Assembly: GCF_047238305.1 (NCBI RefSeq)
Contig: NZ_JBDFMO010000001.1
Coordinates: 1,178,001 to 1,242,000, forward strand
Length of the DNA: 64,000 nucleotides
Direction: 5' to 3'
Source: Ferdinandcohnia sp047238305
Lineage (GTDB): Bacteria; Bacillota; Bacilli; Bacillales; Bacillaceae_L
Below the pieces are notes generated by a model, which saw only the letters and a list, made by a program, of their open reading frames with translations, was not told the origin of the DNA and did not search any database. Positions 8,187-17,176 of this stretch are shown in pieces. Position numbers and translations under genes: made by a program. The first letter of the stretch is position 1. Every line of letters starts with the position of its first letter.

Positions 8187-9368
8187 ATGAACAATAAAGC
8201 AGTTGTTTTAGGAAACAATTATTATATAGGCTTAAGCACAATGAGATGTTTGGGTAGAGAAGGGATACATACGGTAGCCGTAGATTATTCCTATGAAAAT
8301 ACGTACGGAGCGGAGTCGAAATATTGCTCGGAACGTGTAATTGCACCCCATTATCGTAATGAAAAAGAACAATTTATTGCCTTTTTAAAGGAATACGCAA
8401 GAAAGCAAACGGCAAAACCAGTGTTAATTCCATGTCATGACTCCTATGTAGAAGTGATAGACGAATATTTAGATGAACTAAAAGAATTCTATCTCATCCC
8501 TCAAACGGAGCAAGGACTCTATACAAAAACGATGGATAAGGATGAATTACATAAATTGGCCGTGGAACACGGAGTTGCGGTACCGGAAACCGTTCATCTT
8601 GGAGAAGAAAACTTTTATGAAAAAATCGAAGAAAATATTAAGTTTCCATGTTTAGTGAAACCAACTGATTCTCCTACGTTTGTATCTATTTTCCGCAGGA
8701 AGTTATTTATGGTACACAACCGTCAGGAATTAGATGAGGCATTACAAAAAGCAAAAGATGCGAATCAAGAAGTCATCGTACAACGAATCATTCCTGGGTT
8801 TGATGACCATATGTATACATTTGATGCGTACTTAAATCAAGATGCCGAGGTAACGCACTGGATGACCTGTCAGAAATTCCGCCAATATCCTATCAATTTT
8901 GGTGCATCCGTGTACACTGGACAAAAGTACGTACCAGAGCTTTATGAAATTGGTTCTAAGTTTCTAGAAGCAATTGGGTTCAAAGGCTTTGTAGAGATCG
9001 AATTTAAAAAGGACTCAGAAACAGGTCAGTATTACTTAATTGAATTAAATGTAAGGATTACAAATTTGAATAGTATGCTTTACAAGGTCGGGCTTAATTT
9101 CCCATACATTACATATCGAGAACTAACAGGTAACCCATTACCACCAAAGGCGATTGAACATGATACAAACCTAGTCTTTTGGTATGCGTATGAAGACTTC
9201 TATGCAATAAAGGGTTATTTAAAAACGGGTCAATTAACGATGTCACAGGTCATGAAGTCATTCCTTAAACCGAAAGCATACGCGATATGGGATTGGAAGG
9301 ATCCAAAGCCTGCGTTTTCATATGCCGGTATCATTTCCAAAAAGCTACTAAAGAAAATAAAGAAATAA
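8187..9368 (+). CDS. ATP-grasp carboxylate-amine ligase, D-aspartate ligase-like
   Basis: A 393-residue ATP-grasp enzyme that should join a carboxylate to an amine using ATP. It has an N-terminal nucleotide-type fold (AVVLGNNYYIGLSTMRCLG), a pre-ATP-grasp segment (VLIPCHDSYVEVID) and the ATP-grasp core (FPCLVKPTDSP, EVIVQRIIPGFDDHM, GFVEIEFKKD, YLIELNVRITN). From memory of the family it resembles the D-aspartate ligase of enterococci (Aslfm), which attaches D-Asp to the peptidoglycan stem; this is similarity, not proof. The context fits: a MurE paralogue and AsnB follow, and an aspartate racemase lies about 4.5 kb on. AAGGAG lies about 12 nt before the ATG. Confidence 0.72.
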   Translation: MNNKAVVLGNNYYIGLSTMRCLGREGIHTVAVDYSYENTYGAESKYCSERVIAPHYRNEKEQFIAFLKEYARKQTAKPVLIPCHDSYVEVIDEYLDELKEFYLIPQTEQGLYTKTMDKDELHKLAVEHGVAVPETVHLGEENFYEKIEENIKFPCLVKPTDSPTFVSIFRRKLFMVHNRQELDEALQKAKDANQEVIVQRIIPGFDDHMYTFDAYLNQDAEVTHWMTCQKFRQYPINFGASVYTGQKYVPELYEIGSKFLEAIGFKGFVEIEFKKDSETGQYYLIELNVRITNLNSMLYKVGLNFPYITYRELTGNPLPPKAIEHDTNLVFWYAYEDFYAIKGYLKTGQLTMSQVMKSFLKPKAYAIWDWKDPKPAFSYAGIISKKLLKKIKK

Positions 9369-9382
9369 TGCGAACAGTACGG

Positions 9383-9532
9383 GTTCAAAAAGGAGGGTGA
9401 AAAGGACCGAGAATTTCGAGGCGGTGCAGCTTTGAGGACCGGAGCGTATGCATTTAATACGTGAGGACCGGAGAAGCAAGCCAACGAAGAAATTCGATGT
9501 GTCATTTTCGGACGACTTTTTGAACATCCTCG
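9383..9532. repeat. Dispersed structured element, long form (copy 1)
   Basis: Ends are the inverted repeat GTTCAAAAA (9383-9391) and TTTTTGAAC (9517-9525), the latter continuing ATCCTCG. Inside are two copies of TGAGGACCGGAG (9433-9444 and 9462-9473), the hairpin CGTAT/ATACG between them (9445-9461), and GAATTTC/GAAATTC arms further out. Two shorter relatives with the same ends lie at 23047-23098 and 33868-33909. It stands just before the MurE paralogue and encodes no protein. Confidence 0.8.
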
Positions 9533-9566
9533 TTAAGTTTAGGTCATTAATTTGGAGTGGATAACA

Positions 9567-11087
9567 ATGCAATTAAAATCAATTTTACGTAATCTGGATT
9601 ATACCGAAATAAAGGGAAACCTTGATGTAGATGTGACCTCCATCGCTTATGATTCAAGGGAAGTAACAGCGAACGGTGTTTTTGTTGCCATTTCTGGATT
9701 CACAGTTGATGGACATGATTATATTGAAAATGCGATAAAGAAAGGCGCAGCTGTCATTATAGTTGAAACAGATATTTGGCTTGAGGACTATGTGACAATC
9801 ATTAAGGTTTCCGATACAAGATTAGCATTAGCAAGAATGTCTGCTAACTTTTATGATAATCCCACTGAAAAATTAAATCTGATTGGGATTACAGGGACGA
9901 ATGGGAAAACATCTACAACCTATTTTGTGAAATCTATCTTTGAACAGGCAAAAAAAAACATTGGTCTGATCGGAACAATGGGTACTATAATAAACAATAG
10001 ACATTTTGAAAATAAAAATACGACTCCTGAATCATTAAATTTACAGGGTATTTTTTCAAAGATGGTAGATGAAGGTATTGAAGATTGCATCATGGAAGTT
10101 TCCTCTCACGCATTAGACTTAAATCGTGTCGCCTATTGTGATTTTAATACGGCTATCTTTACGAATTTAACGCCAGATCACTTAGAACTTCATAAAAATA
10201 TGGAAGAATATTTTAACGCGAAGGCAAAGCTTTTTGATTTAGCTCAGGAACATTTAGTCATAAATGTAGACGATCCATATGGAAGAAGACTTATCGATAT
10301 GGCAAAGGACTCGAACAAATCCATTCTTACATATGGTATCAATCAGAAAGCAGATATTTACCCAACGGATCTTCATTTTTATGCAGATTACAGTACCTTC
10401 CAATTAAATACTCCAACTGGTTCAGTGAACATAAGAGTAAATATACCAGGGGTCATTTATGTTTATAATAGTTTAGCAGCCATTGCTTCTGCATACACAA
10501 ATCAAATTTCTTTAGAAGACATTAAAGAAGGAATAAATGCTGTAAAAGGAATAAGAGGAAGGCTTGAGGTCATCTACCAAGATAAAGGTAGAAAGGTCGT
10601 TGTTGATTTTGCTCACACAGAAGATGGTTTGGAAAAAGCACTCTCCACTTTAAGACCTTATACGAAAGGAAGACTAATTGTAGTCTTTGGTGTGTATGCA
10701 GCACCTGGAAAAGATGGAAGTGATAAAAGAAGAGCGATGGGAAAAGTTGCAGCTACATATGCTGATTTATCGATTGTCACCTCAGATAATCCAAAGGAAC
10801 AGGATCCAAATGTGATCGCGAAAGAAATCGTAGAATCCATGAATGAGGTAGACGGTAAATATCATGTGGAAATTGATCGTAGAGAAGCGATTAAATATGC
10901 AATTGAAAACAGTCAAGAGGGAGATGTTATCCTCCTAGCTGGAAAAGGCCATGAGACTGCACAAGTAATTGGCAACAAAGAAATTCCGTTTAATGAAAAA
11001 GAAATTGTGAACGAACTACTAGCTAATATACGGAAAAACAAACTCAAATTACAGTCAACTAGAAAATTTATAAAAATAAAAAGGTGA
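9567..11087 (+). CDS. MurE-type Mur ligase paralogue with altered DNP[R] motif
   Basis: A 506-residue Mur ligase closest to MurE, which adds the third residue to UDP-MurNAc-dipeptide. The ATP loop is GITGTNGKTST (Lys114), the central signature MEVSSHALDLNRV, the carbamylated-Lys region NAKAKLF, and the ligase C-domain VVVDFAHTEDGLEKAL. The residue-selecting motif, DNPR in meso-diaminopimelate enzymes, reads DNPK here (407-410), and the nearby Gly-rich loop (FGVYAAPGKDGSDKRR) differs from usual MurE. This points to another amino acid or a nonstandard acceptor. The ATG at 9567 follows GGAGTGG. asnB follows after 7 bp. It is probably a specialised second MurE; the housekeeping copy would be expected in the dcw cluster outside this window. 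Confidence 0.82.
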   Translation: MQLKSILRNLDYTEIKGNLDVDVTSIAYDSREVTANGVFVAISGFTVDGHDYIENAIKKGAAVIIVETDIWLEDYVTIIKVSDTRLALARMSANFYDNPTEKLNLIGITGTNGKTSTTYFVKSIFEQAKKNIGLIGTMGTIINNRHFENKNTTPESLNLQGIFSKMVDEGIEDCIMEVSSHALDLNRVAYCDFNTAIFTNLTPDHLELHKNMEEYFNAKAKLFDLAQEHLVINVDDPYGRRLIDMAKDSNKSILTYGINQKADIYPTDLHFYADYSTFQLNTPTGSVNIRVNIPGVIYVYNSLAAIASAYTNQISLEDIKEGINAVKGIRGRLEVIYQDKGRKVVVDFAHTEDGLEKALSTLRPYTKGRLIVVFGVYAAPGKDGSDKRRAMGKVAATYADLSIVTSDNPKEQDPNVIAKEIVESMNEVDGKYHVEIDRREAIKYAIENSQEGDVILLAGKGHETAQVIGNKEIPFNEKEIVNELLANIRKNKLKLQSTRKFIKIKR

Positions 11088-11094
11088 TTAAACT

Positions 11095-12942
11095 ATGTGT
11101 GGCTTCGTTGGTTTTGCTGATTCAAAGCTTGAAATAGATAAAGTACAAGTAATTAATGATATGATGGACACAATTATTCATAGAGGTCCTGATAGTGGTA
11201 ACTATTTTTCCGATGATCAAGCAACCTTAGGCTTTCGTCGCCTAAGCATCATTGATTTATCTGAAGAGGGAAACCAGCCTATGCTCAATGAAGATGGTAG
11301 CTGTGTTTTAGTTTTCAATGGTGAAATTTACAACTATCAAGAGCTTCGCGAGGATCTTATTGCAAAAGGGCATATTTTTAAATGTGATTCTGACAGTGAA
11401 GTTGTCGTTCATGCATACGAGGAATATGGAGTTGACCTTTTACAAAAGGTTCGCGGGATGTTTGCATTTGCGATTTGGGATAAGAACAATGAATCCATGT
11501 TTTTAGCACGTGATTTCTTTGGGATAAAGCCTTTATACTATACGCAAAATACAACAGATAACTCTCTTATCTTCGGATCTGAAATTAAGTCATTTTTAAA
11601 ACAGCCAGCTTTTAAGAAAGAGTTAAATAAAGATGCGATAAAGCCTTATTTAACCTTCCAATATTCAGTACTTGATGAGACTTTTTTCAAAGGTGTCTAT
11701 AAATTAAAGCCTGGTCATTACATGCTCTACAAAAAAGGAAATATCGAAATCAAGCCTTATTGGGATATTGACTTTGACTCCGATGATAAAGGGCTTGACC
11801 ATTATATTGAAGAAATTAACAATACCTTAAAGGAATCGGTAAATTACCATAAAATTAGTGATGTAAAAGTTGGTTCCTTCCTTTCAGGCGGGGTTGATTC
11901 AAGTTATATCACGGCTTTATTAATGCCAAATAAAACATTTTCTGTAGGATTCCAGGATCACGAGGGAATCTTCAATGAAACAAACTTGGCAAAGGATTTA
12001 TCTGATATCCTAGAAATTGAGAACTATAAAGAATTGATGACAGCAGATCAGGCGTTTGAAATGCTGCCTACTATCCAATATCACATGGATGAGCCGCAAT
12101 CAAACCTATCTTCCGTTCCATTATACTTTTTATCTAAATTAGCAAGTGAGCATGTAACAGTTGTTCTTTCCGGTGAGGGAGCAGATGAAATTTTTGGTGG
12201 CTATGCATGGTACCAAAAGTCTGGAAAGCTAGAAAAATACGAAAAGATTCCATATGGAATTCGACGTGTGATTTCCGGAATTAGTGCTGCGCTACCGCAA
12301 AATAAAATCACAAACTTCCTTGTGAAGGGTGGCCAACCGGTTGAGGAGAAATTCATCGGTCAAGCGAGAATATTTGAGGAAGAAGATGCTCGCAAAGTCC
12401 TAAAAGATGAATATCAAACAGGCCCTTCTATACAAAATATTACGAAAAAAGTATATGATAAGGTTAAGGGGAAAGATGACGTTACAAAAATGCAGTATCT
12501 TGACCTGAAGCTTTGGCTGCCAGGGGATATCCTCCTAAAAGCAGACAAAATGAGTATGGCACACTCTATTGAATTACGGGTACCATTTTTAGATAAAGAA
12601 GTCATGTCAATGGCATCCCACATCCCTAGTGATTTACGAGTGAATGATATTGATACCAAATATGCTCTTCGTGCTGCATCTGAAAAGGTGCTACCTGAAG
12701 AATGGGCAAAACGTGAAAAAGTAGGATTCCCAGTCCCAATGAGACACTGGCTCCGTGAAGAGAAATACTACAAAATCGTAAAAGAAATGTTCGAATCCGA
12801 TATTGCAAAAGAATTCTTCCAAACAGAAGAGCTTTTGAGATACCTTGAAGACCATTACCATGGAAGACATAACTATGCAAGAAACATCTATACGGTTTAT
12901 GTATTCCTTGTATGGTATAAGAAATTTTTCATCGAGTTATAA
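11095..12942 (+). CDS. asnB: Asparagine synthetase (glutamine-hydrolysing), AsnB/AsnO type
   Basis: Class II glutamine amidotransferase plus synthetase, 615 residues. Cys2 (MCGFVGF) is the glutaminase nucleophile. RRLSIIDLS, NGEIYN and SDSEV lie in the glutaminase half. LSGGVDSS (around 264-270) is the pyrophosphate loop, and LSGEGADEIFGGY follows in the synthetase half. It forms Asn from Asp, Gln and ATP. Some relatives act on cell wall: B. subtilis AsnB amidates diaminopimelate in peptidoglycan. Placed 7 bp after a MurE paralogue and near a D-Asp ligase candidate, a role in amidating a stem or bridge residue is attractive, but free Asn synthesis cannot be excluded. Confidence 0.9.
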   Translation: MCGFVGFADSKLEIDKVQVINDMMDTIIHRGPDSGNYFSDDQATLGFRRLSIIDLSEEGNQPMLNEDGSCVLVFNGEIYNYQELREDLIAKGHIFKCDSDSEVVVHAYEEYGVDLLQKVRGMFAFAIWDKNNESMFLARDFFGIKPLYYTQNTTDNSLIFGSEIKSFLKQPAFKKELNKDAIKPYLTFQYSVLDETFFKGVYKLKPGHYMLYKKGNIEIKPYWDIDFDSDDKGLDHYIEEINNTLKESVNYHKISDVKVGSFLSGGVDSSYITALLMPNKTFSVGFQDHEGIFNETNLAKDLSDILEIENYKELMTADQAFEMLPTIQYHMDEPQSNLSSVPLYFLSKLASEHVTVVLSGEGADEIFGGYAWYQKSGKLEKYEKIPYGIRRVISGISAALPQNKITNFLVKGGQPVEEKFIGQARIFEEEDARKVLKDEYQTGPSIQNITKKVYDKVKGKDDVTKMQYLDLKLWLPGDILLKADKMSMAHSIELRVPFLDKEVMSMASHIPSDLRVNDIDTKYALRAASEKVLPEEWAKREKVGFPVPMRHWLREEKYYKIVKEMFESDIAKEFFQTEELLRYLEDHYHGRHNYARNIYTVYVFLVWYKKFFIEL

Positions 12943-13038
12943 AATCAGTTTTTTCACATATAAATGGTTTCTAGTAATTGTCTAACTTTATTCAGCAAAA
13001 GGAACCCGCGTTAAGAGTGGGGGGAGGGGCAGATAGAA

Positions 13039-13824
13039 GTGAAAAAAATAGTAACGGGATTATTATTTTTGAATCTCATATGTGTCATATATTTATTATT
13101 AAATGTTGAAACCGTTAAGGGAATTGCTAGAAGCGTGGTTTCTGGAACCGATGGAGTGTTTTCAGGGCTTACAACTGTGTATGCCCAGGAAGCGAATCCA
13201 TATCGAGAAGTATTGAATGGTAAAATTGAGGTATTTATTCCGGTTGAAAAGGTACTGCAGTTACCGGAATTACCGAACGGCTGTGAAATTACTTCGTTAA
13301 CTTCTATTTTAAATTTTAATGGCTATAACGTTTCTAAATTAGACCTGGCTGATAACTATTTGCCGAAGGAGCCCTTTAAAACGGTCAACAATGTATTGTA
13401 TGGACCAGATCCGAATAAGGCATATGCTGGAAACCCACGGCAATGGAGTGGATTCTTTTCCTATGCGCCTCCAATTGTAAAGGCAGCTCAGGCTTACATA
13501 GATGAGGTGGGAGCTAAGTTAGAACCTATAGACCTAAGTGGGAGTTCTCGTGAGGAAATCATGATGGAACTTGAAGAGGGGAACCCTGTAGTGATTTGGG
13601 TAACTTTAGACTTAAGTAAGAAGAAAGTGAATTATTCTTGGAATATTAACAACACAAACACAGAGTTCAATGCACCGACGAATTTACACTCAGTTGTCCT
13701 AAATGGCTATATAGGTAACAAGGTGCATGTCATGGATCCGTTGCAGGGACAAATCACCTATGATGCAGATGCATTTTTTGCAAGCTATGAGGACTTAGGG
13801 AGTCATGCAATGACAGTAAAGTAA
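13039..13824 (+). CDS. Membrane-anchored/secreted C39-like peptidase, YvpB-like
   Basis: A 261-residue protein with an N-terminal membrane segment (GLLFLNLICVIYLLLN) followed by an extracellular papain-like C39 domain. The candidate catalytic residues are Cys82 (LPNGCEITSL) and His217 (NLHSVVLNGY), with Asp in HVMDPLQG. This fits the YvpB group, whose substrates are unknown. The GTG start follows GGGGGAGGGG. It lies between asnB and an aspartate racemase, 96 bp after asnB, so it may belong to the same cell-surface programme. Confidence 0.82.
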   Translation: MKKIVTGLLFLNLICVIYLLLNVETVKGIARSVVSGTDGVFSGLTTVYAQEANPYREVLNGKIEVFIPVEKVLQLPELPNGCEITSLTSILNFNGYNVSKLDLADNYLPKEPFKTVNNVLYGPDPNKAYAGNPRQWSGFFSYAPPIVKAAQAYIDEVGAKLEPIDLSGSSREEIMMELEEGNPVVIWVTLDLSKKKVNYSWNINNTNTEFNAPTNLHSVVLNGYIGNKVHVMDPLQGQITYDADAFFASYEDLGSHAMTVK

Positions 13825-13843
13825 TTAGGAAATAGGTGTTAAC

Positions 13844-14551
13844 ATGGAACAAAAAACATTAGGTGTTATCGGTGGCATGGGTCCAAAGGCAACCTCTGTT
13901 TTCTTTGATAAGATTGTTAATCGAACAGATGCTCATAAGGACCAAGACCATCTCAATATGGTCATTCTTAATCATGCAACCCTTCCAGACCGAACCCATG
14001 CAATTCTTACAAATACAGGTGAAACGTTTTTAAACGACGTCAAACATGATTTCAAGCTGCTAGAAGAAGCAGGGGTCGCGAACATTGCCATTCCTTGTAA
14101 CACTTCTCATTATTTTTACGATGAGCTGCAGAAGATGACAAAGATCCCGATTATCAACATGGTCGAAGAGACCATTAAGGATATTCATGATATGTTTGGG
14201 GAAGGTGCGAGGATTGGTATTCTTGCCACAAACGGGACGATTCAGAGCGGAATCTATGCGGATGTTTGTAAGAAGTATAACCTAACTCTTCATGCCCCGA
14301 ATGATAGCTTACAAGAAAAGGTTATGGACATTATTTATAATAATGTCAAAAGTGACCTTGACGTTGATTCGAATGAGCTTGAAGACTTGATCATGCATCT
14401 TGTTGAAAAAGAAAATTGTAAAATAGTCATTTTGGCGTGTACGGAATTATCTTGCATAAAATTAAATGATCATGCTGCGAAGTATAGTATTGACGCAATG
14501 AATGTACTAGTGGAGAGATCGATTTTACGCTCTGGCAAACGTCTAAAATAA
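13844..14551 (+). CDS. Aspartate/glutamate racemase family protein
   Basis: A 235-residue PLP-independent racemase. It opens LGVIGGMGPKAT and carries both catalytic cysteines, Cys85 (IPCNTSH) and Cys199 (LACTELS), so it should interconvert L- and D-aspartate. It starts 20 bp after the C39-like gene and is followed by a terminator. Production of D-Asp would supply the ATP-grasp ligase at 8187-9368. A glutamate racemase role is less likely, because the opening GGMGP block is typical of the aspartate racemase subfamily. Confidence 0.88.
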   Translation: MEQKTLGVIGGMGPKATSVFFDKIVNRTDAHKDQDHLNMVILNHATLPDRTHAILTNTGETFLNDVKHDFKLLEEAGVANIAIPCNTSHYFYDELQKMTKIPIINMVEETIKDIHDMFGEGARIGILATNGTIQSGIYADVCKKYNLTLHAPNDSLQEKVMDIIYNNVKSDLDVDSNELEDLIMHLVEKENCKIVILACTELSCIKLNDHAAKYSIDAMNVLVERSILRSGKRLK

Positions 14552-14570
14552 ATGTTTGGAGTATGATAGG

Positions 14571-14600
14571 AAACTCGTCTAATAAGGCGAGTTTTTTATT
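14571..14600 (+). terminator. Terminator after the aspartate racemase
   Basis: AACTCG pairs with CGAGTT around TCTAATAAGG and is followed by a T-run at 14591-14600. It closes the cell-wall operon. Confidence 0.8.
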
Positions 14601-14839
14601 TTGAGACACGGTCTGTGCGTCTTTGGTATTTGTCGAAAAGTCTTTGCGAAATCCAGTGTTTTCAACAGAATGTGAAATATATTTGTAATATTACTTTGAC
14701 GTTTTGAGACAAATTTTTATGTTATAATACAAAACATGAGAATATATAGCAAAATATGATAATTGTGGTGAAAGAAATATATTTTTTCACACATTAAAAT
14801 GATAGATTGCTAGGTTGGTAGAAGGGGGATGCTATTTCG

Positions 14840-16147
14840 TTGAAGCGCAAACTTCTAATGGTTGGAGTAGGTATATCGATAGGACTCGGAAGTTTATTGA
14901 CGGCCATGCCTAATACTGCATTAGCGACTCAAAAAAATGAACAGCTAGAAAGTGAAAAGAAAGAAGTTCAGGAAAAGAAATCAGAGCTAGAGTCTGAAAT
15001 TACTCAAAAAGAAGAAAAAATCGGTGAAATTAAACAACAAAAAGTCGGTGTTGAACAGGAAATTAAACGACTTGATACTGCCGTAAGTGAAACGCGCAGT
15101 AAAATTGAGGGTACAAAAGCACAAATTCAAGAAACGAAAGAAGAAATTGAACGACTAGAAGCGGAAATGAAGGTTCTTGAGGAACGTATTCACAAGCGGG
15201 ACGAGCTTATTAAAGAGCGGATGCGCAGCCTACAGCAGAGCGGTGGAGTGGTTAGTTATGTGGACGTATTGCTCGGTGCAAAAAGCTTTAATGACTTTAT
15301 AAATCGGGTAAGCGCAGTATCTACGTTCGTACAAGCTGACCGTGAAATCATGAAAGAGCATGAATCGGACATTAAACAACTTGAAGAAAACAAAGAAGAA
15401 GTTAAAACTCTGCTTGTGCAACAGGAAGATCAGTTGAAGGAACTTGATCGGTTAGAAGTCCAGCTACAGGGTCATATTCAAGAACAAAATAAAGTAATGG
15501 CCCAATTAGAGGTTGAAGAGCAAAAGATGCACGATGAGCTTCATGCATTGGAGGATGTCGGAGAGTTATTAGCCGCACAGGAAAAGGCGATCCAGATGGA
15601 AATCAACGCGTGGAACCAAAGGCAAAAAGAGCTTGAGGAGCAGCGAAGAAAAGCTGAGGAAGAGCGGAAAAAAGCGGAAGTGGAAGGGACTACACCGCCT
15701 CCACCACCACCACCTGTTGTGAACAATGGGGCATTTATCAACCCAACAACAGGGCGTTTAACTTCAGGTTTTGGAATGCGTTGGGGAAAAATGCACTTTG
15801 GGATTGATATTGGAAAAGGTGGTCGTGTAGGAAATGTTCCAATCTATGCAGCTGCTAGCGGAACGGTTACACGCTCTCGTCTAGAAAGCAGTTATGGAAA
15901 TGTCATCATGATTACCCACTATATCAATGGACGTCAAATGACAACTGTCTATGCCCATTTAGATCAACGTTTTGTTAGTCAGTATGACCGTGTAGAACAA
16001 GGTCAATTGATTGGCTACATGGGGAATACTGGTGACTCAACGGGGCCACATCTTCACTTTGAAATCTATGACGGACCATATAGCCCGACCCAATACAGTG
16101 GAGGACATTCAAACGCAGTTAATCCACTTCAATATGTGTCATATTGA
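14840..16147 (+). CDS. Secreted PcsB-type coiled-coil/M23 peptidoglycan hydrolase
   Basis: A 435-residue exported protein. It has a signal peptide (about 1-30, ending ALATQ), a long coiled coil to about residue 270 that includes the PcsB/CwlO-type element (SLQQSGGVVSYVDVLLGAKS), a seven-proline linker near 285-291, and a C-terminal M23 metallopeptidase. The zinc ligands are visible: HFGID (about 320) and HLHFE (about 403). M23 enzymes cut peptide crosslinks or stems; in relatives the coiled coil keeps the enzyme inactive until FtsEX or a similar partner acts. The start is a TTG 11 nt after GAAGGGGGA; the ATG in the other frame stops at once. A TATAAT lies at 14723-14728. Confidence 0.88.
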   Translation: MKRKLLMVGVGISIGLGSLLTAMPNTALATQKNEQLESEKKEVQEKKSELESEITQKEEKIGEIKQQKVGVEQEIKRLDTAVSETRSKIEGTKAQIQETKEEIERLEAEMKVLEERIHKRDELIKERMRSLQQSGGVVSYVDVLLGAKSFNDFINRVSAVSTFVQADREIMKEHESDIKQLEENKEEVKTLLVQQEDQLKELDRLEVQLQGHIQEQNKVMAQLEVEEQKMHDELHALEDVGELLAAQEKAIQMEINAWNQRQKELEEQRRKAEEERKKAEVEGTTPPPPPPPVVNNGAFINPTTGRLTSGFGMRWGKMHFGIDIGKGGRVGNVPIYAAASGTVTRSRLESSYGNVIMITHYINGRQMTTVYAHLDQRFVSQYDRVEQGQLIGYMGNTGDSTGPHLHFEIYDGPYSPTQYSGGHSNAVNPLQYVSY

Positions 16148-16154
16148 TGATAGA

Positions 16155-16194
16155 AGCAAAACGCCTGACCTCAGATGGTCGGGCGTTTTTGCTT
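16155..16194 (+). terminator. Terminator after the M23 hydrolase
   Basis: GCAAAACGCCTGACC (16156-16170) pairs with GGTCGGGCGTTTTTGC (16177-16192), giving a long stem with a U-rich 3' arm. Confidence 0.85.
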
Positions 16195-16239
16195 TTGAGA
16201 CAAAAATCACCCCACATTTAAAAATGTGGGGATACACCT

Positions 16240-16965
16240 TTATAATGTTTTTGCCTTCTTTTTTAAGCCCTCAAGATCAAGGATATGAATATTCCTTTGA
16301 CCATTTACCTCAATGAGGTTTTCTGAAATAAACTTAACAAATTTCCGGCTGATGGTCTCAGGCGTTGTGCCAATAAGAGAAGCCAAAACTTTTTTCGTAA
16401 TAGGAAGCTTAAAGCGACCATCTTTGGAGCGAACTCGGTTATTGAACAAAAGGAGTACACTTGCTAACCGTTGCTCGACCTCCATTAAGCTTAGTAAACT
16501 CATCCACTCGTCAGCTTGATAAATTCTTTCGTTTAATGCCCGCATAAAGCGTAGTGCCATTTTATGATTGCGTTCTAATGTATTAAAAAAGTCCTGTTTC
16601 TGAATGGTATAGATAACGGTGTCACTAATTGCAACCGCATTTGCATAATGATTTTCTGATTGAAGCATCGCAGACTGACCAAAAAAGTCGTCAGGGAATA
16701 ACAGGCGAACAATTTGTTCCTTTCCATCCTCTGCCACCTTTGTGATTTTAATAATGCCCTCTCCAATAATATAGAGAGTGTCAGAAGGGTCACCTTCTCT
16801 AAAAATCACATCCCCTTTGTGATAATCACGAATTTGAACGACATTTTTTAAAAGATTCATTTCCTCCTCATTTAAACCTTGAAAAATAGGTACCTGACAA
16901 ATATAGCTTGGATCATGTGGACTGCTAATCATACAGAACACTTTTTCTCCTTTCAAAATGCCCAT
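16240..16965 (-). CDS. Crp/Fnr-family transcription regulator, FNR-type recognition helix
   Basis: A 241-residue regulator with an N-terminal cyclic-nucleotide-binding fold (VIFREGDPSDTLYIIGEG, DDFFGQSAML) and a C-terminal winged helix (TKKVLASLIGTTPETISRKF). The recognition helix carries Glu203, Ser206 and Arg207, the E-xx-SR pattern that in E. coli FNR reads TTGAT. No FNR-like four-Cys cluster is present; only Cys11 and Cys23 lie at the N-terminus. The start is uncertain: this ATG has AGGAG 10 nt upstream, but a GTG at codon 9 sits closer behind AAAGGAG. It is divergent from odhAB, with a TTGAT-N4-ATCAA site between. Confidence 0.85.
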   Translation of the reverse strand: MGILKGEKVFCMISSPHDPSYICQVPIFQGLNEEEMNLLKNVVQIRDYHKGDVIFREGDPSDTLYIIGEGIIKITKVAEDGKEQIVRLLFPDDFFGQSAMLQSENHYANAVAISDTVIYTIQKQDFFNTLERNHKMALRFMRALNERIYQADEWMSLLSLMEVEQRLASVLLLFNNRVRSKDGRFKLPITKKVLASLIGTTPETISRKFVKFISENLIEVNGQRNIHILDLEGLKKKAKTL

Positions 16966-17162
16966 AAAATGCGGACTCCTGTTGTACTTTAGTTTACCTA
17001 CCCTGTCGAAGTCTAAACGGTCTTTGGTTCTAAAAGTGCAAATAGATCAACAACTTTTTAAACGGTTTCTTTACTTCAAGTGGAATATTGTACTACAATA
17101 GAGACTTCACTTTATGTTATTCCAAATCTTATATTTTACTTTAGCAAAATTCCTTTGAAAAC

Positions 17163-17176
17163 TTGATTTATATCAA
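17163..17176. promoter_or_regulatory. FNR-type palindrome between the regulator and odhA
   Basis: TTGATTTATATCAA is a perfect match to the FNR consensus TTGAT-N4-ATCAA. It lies in the 453 bp divergent region, about 200 bp from the regulator start and about 240 bp from the odhA start. Apart from this site the region is AT-rich with no other structure recognised. Confidence 0.6.

Noticed and set aside
8187..11087. Cyanophycin synthetase split into two genes
   Set aside because: ATP-grasp plus Mur ligase recalls it, but the Mur ligase is clearly MurE-like and the neighbours (AsnB, Asp racemase) fit peptidoglycan better.
14671..14689. Possible WalR box (TGTGAA...TGTAAT) ahead of the M23 hydrolase
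   Set aside because: The gap between the hexamers is 7 bp, not 5, and the first hexamer departs from the consensus.
14615..14839. ydaO/yuaA (c-di-AMP) riboswitch before the M23 hydrolase
   Set aside because: Such riboswitches often precede wall hydrolases, but none of the conserved core is present here.
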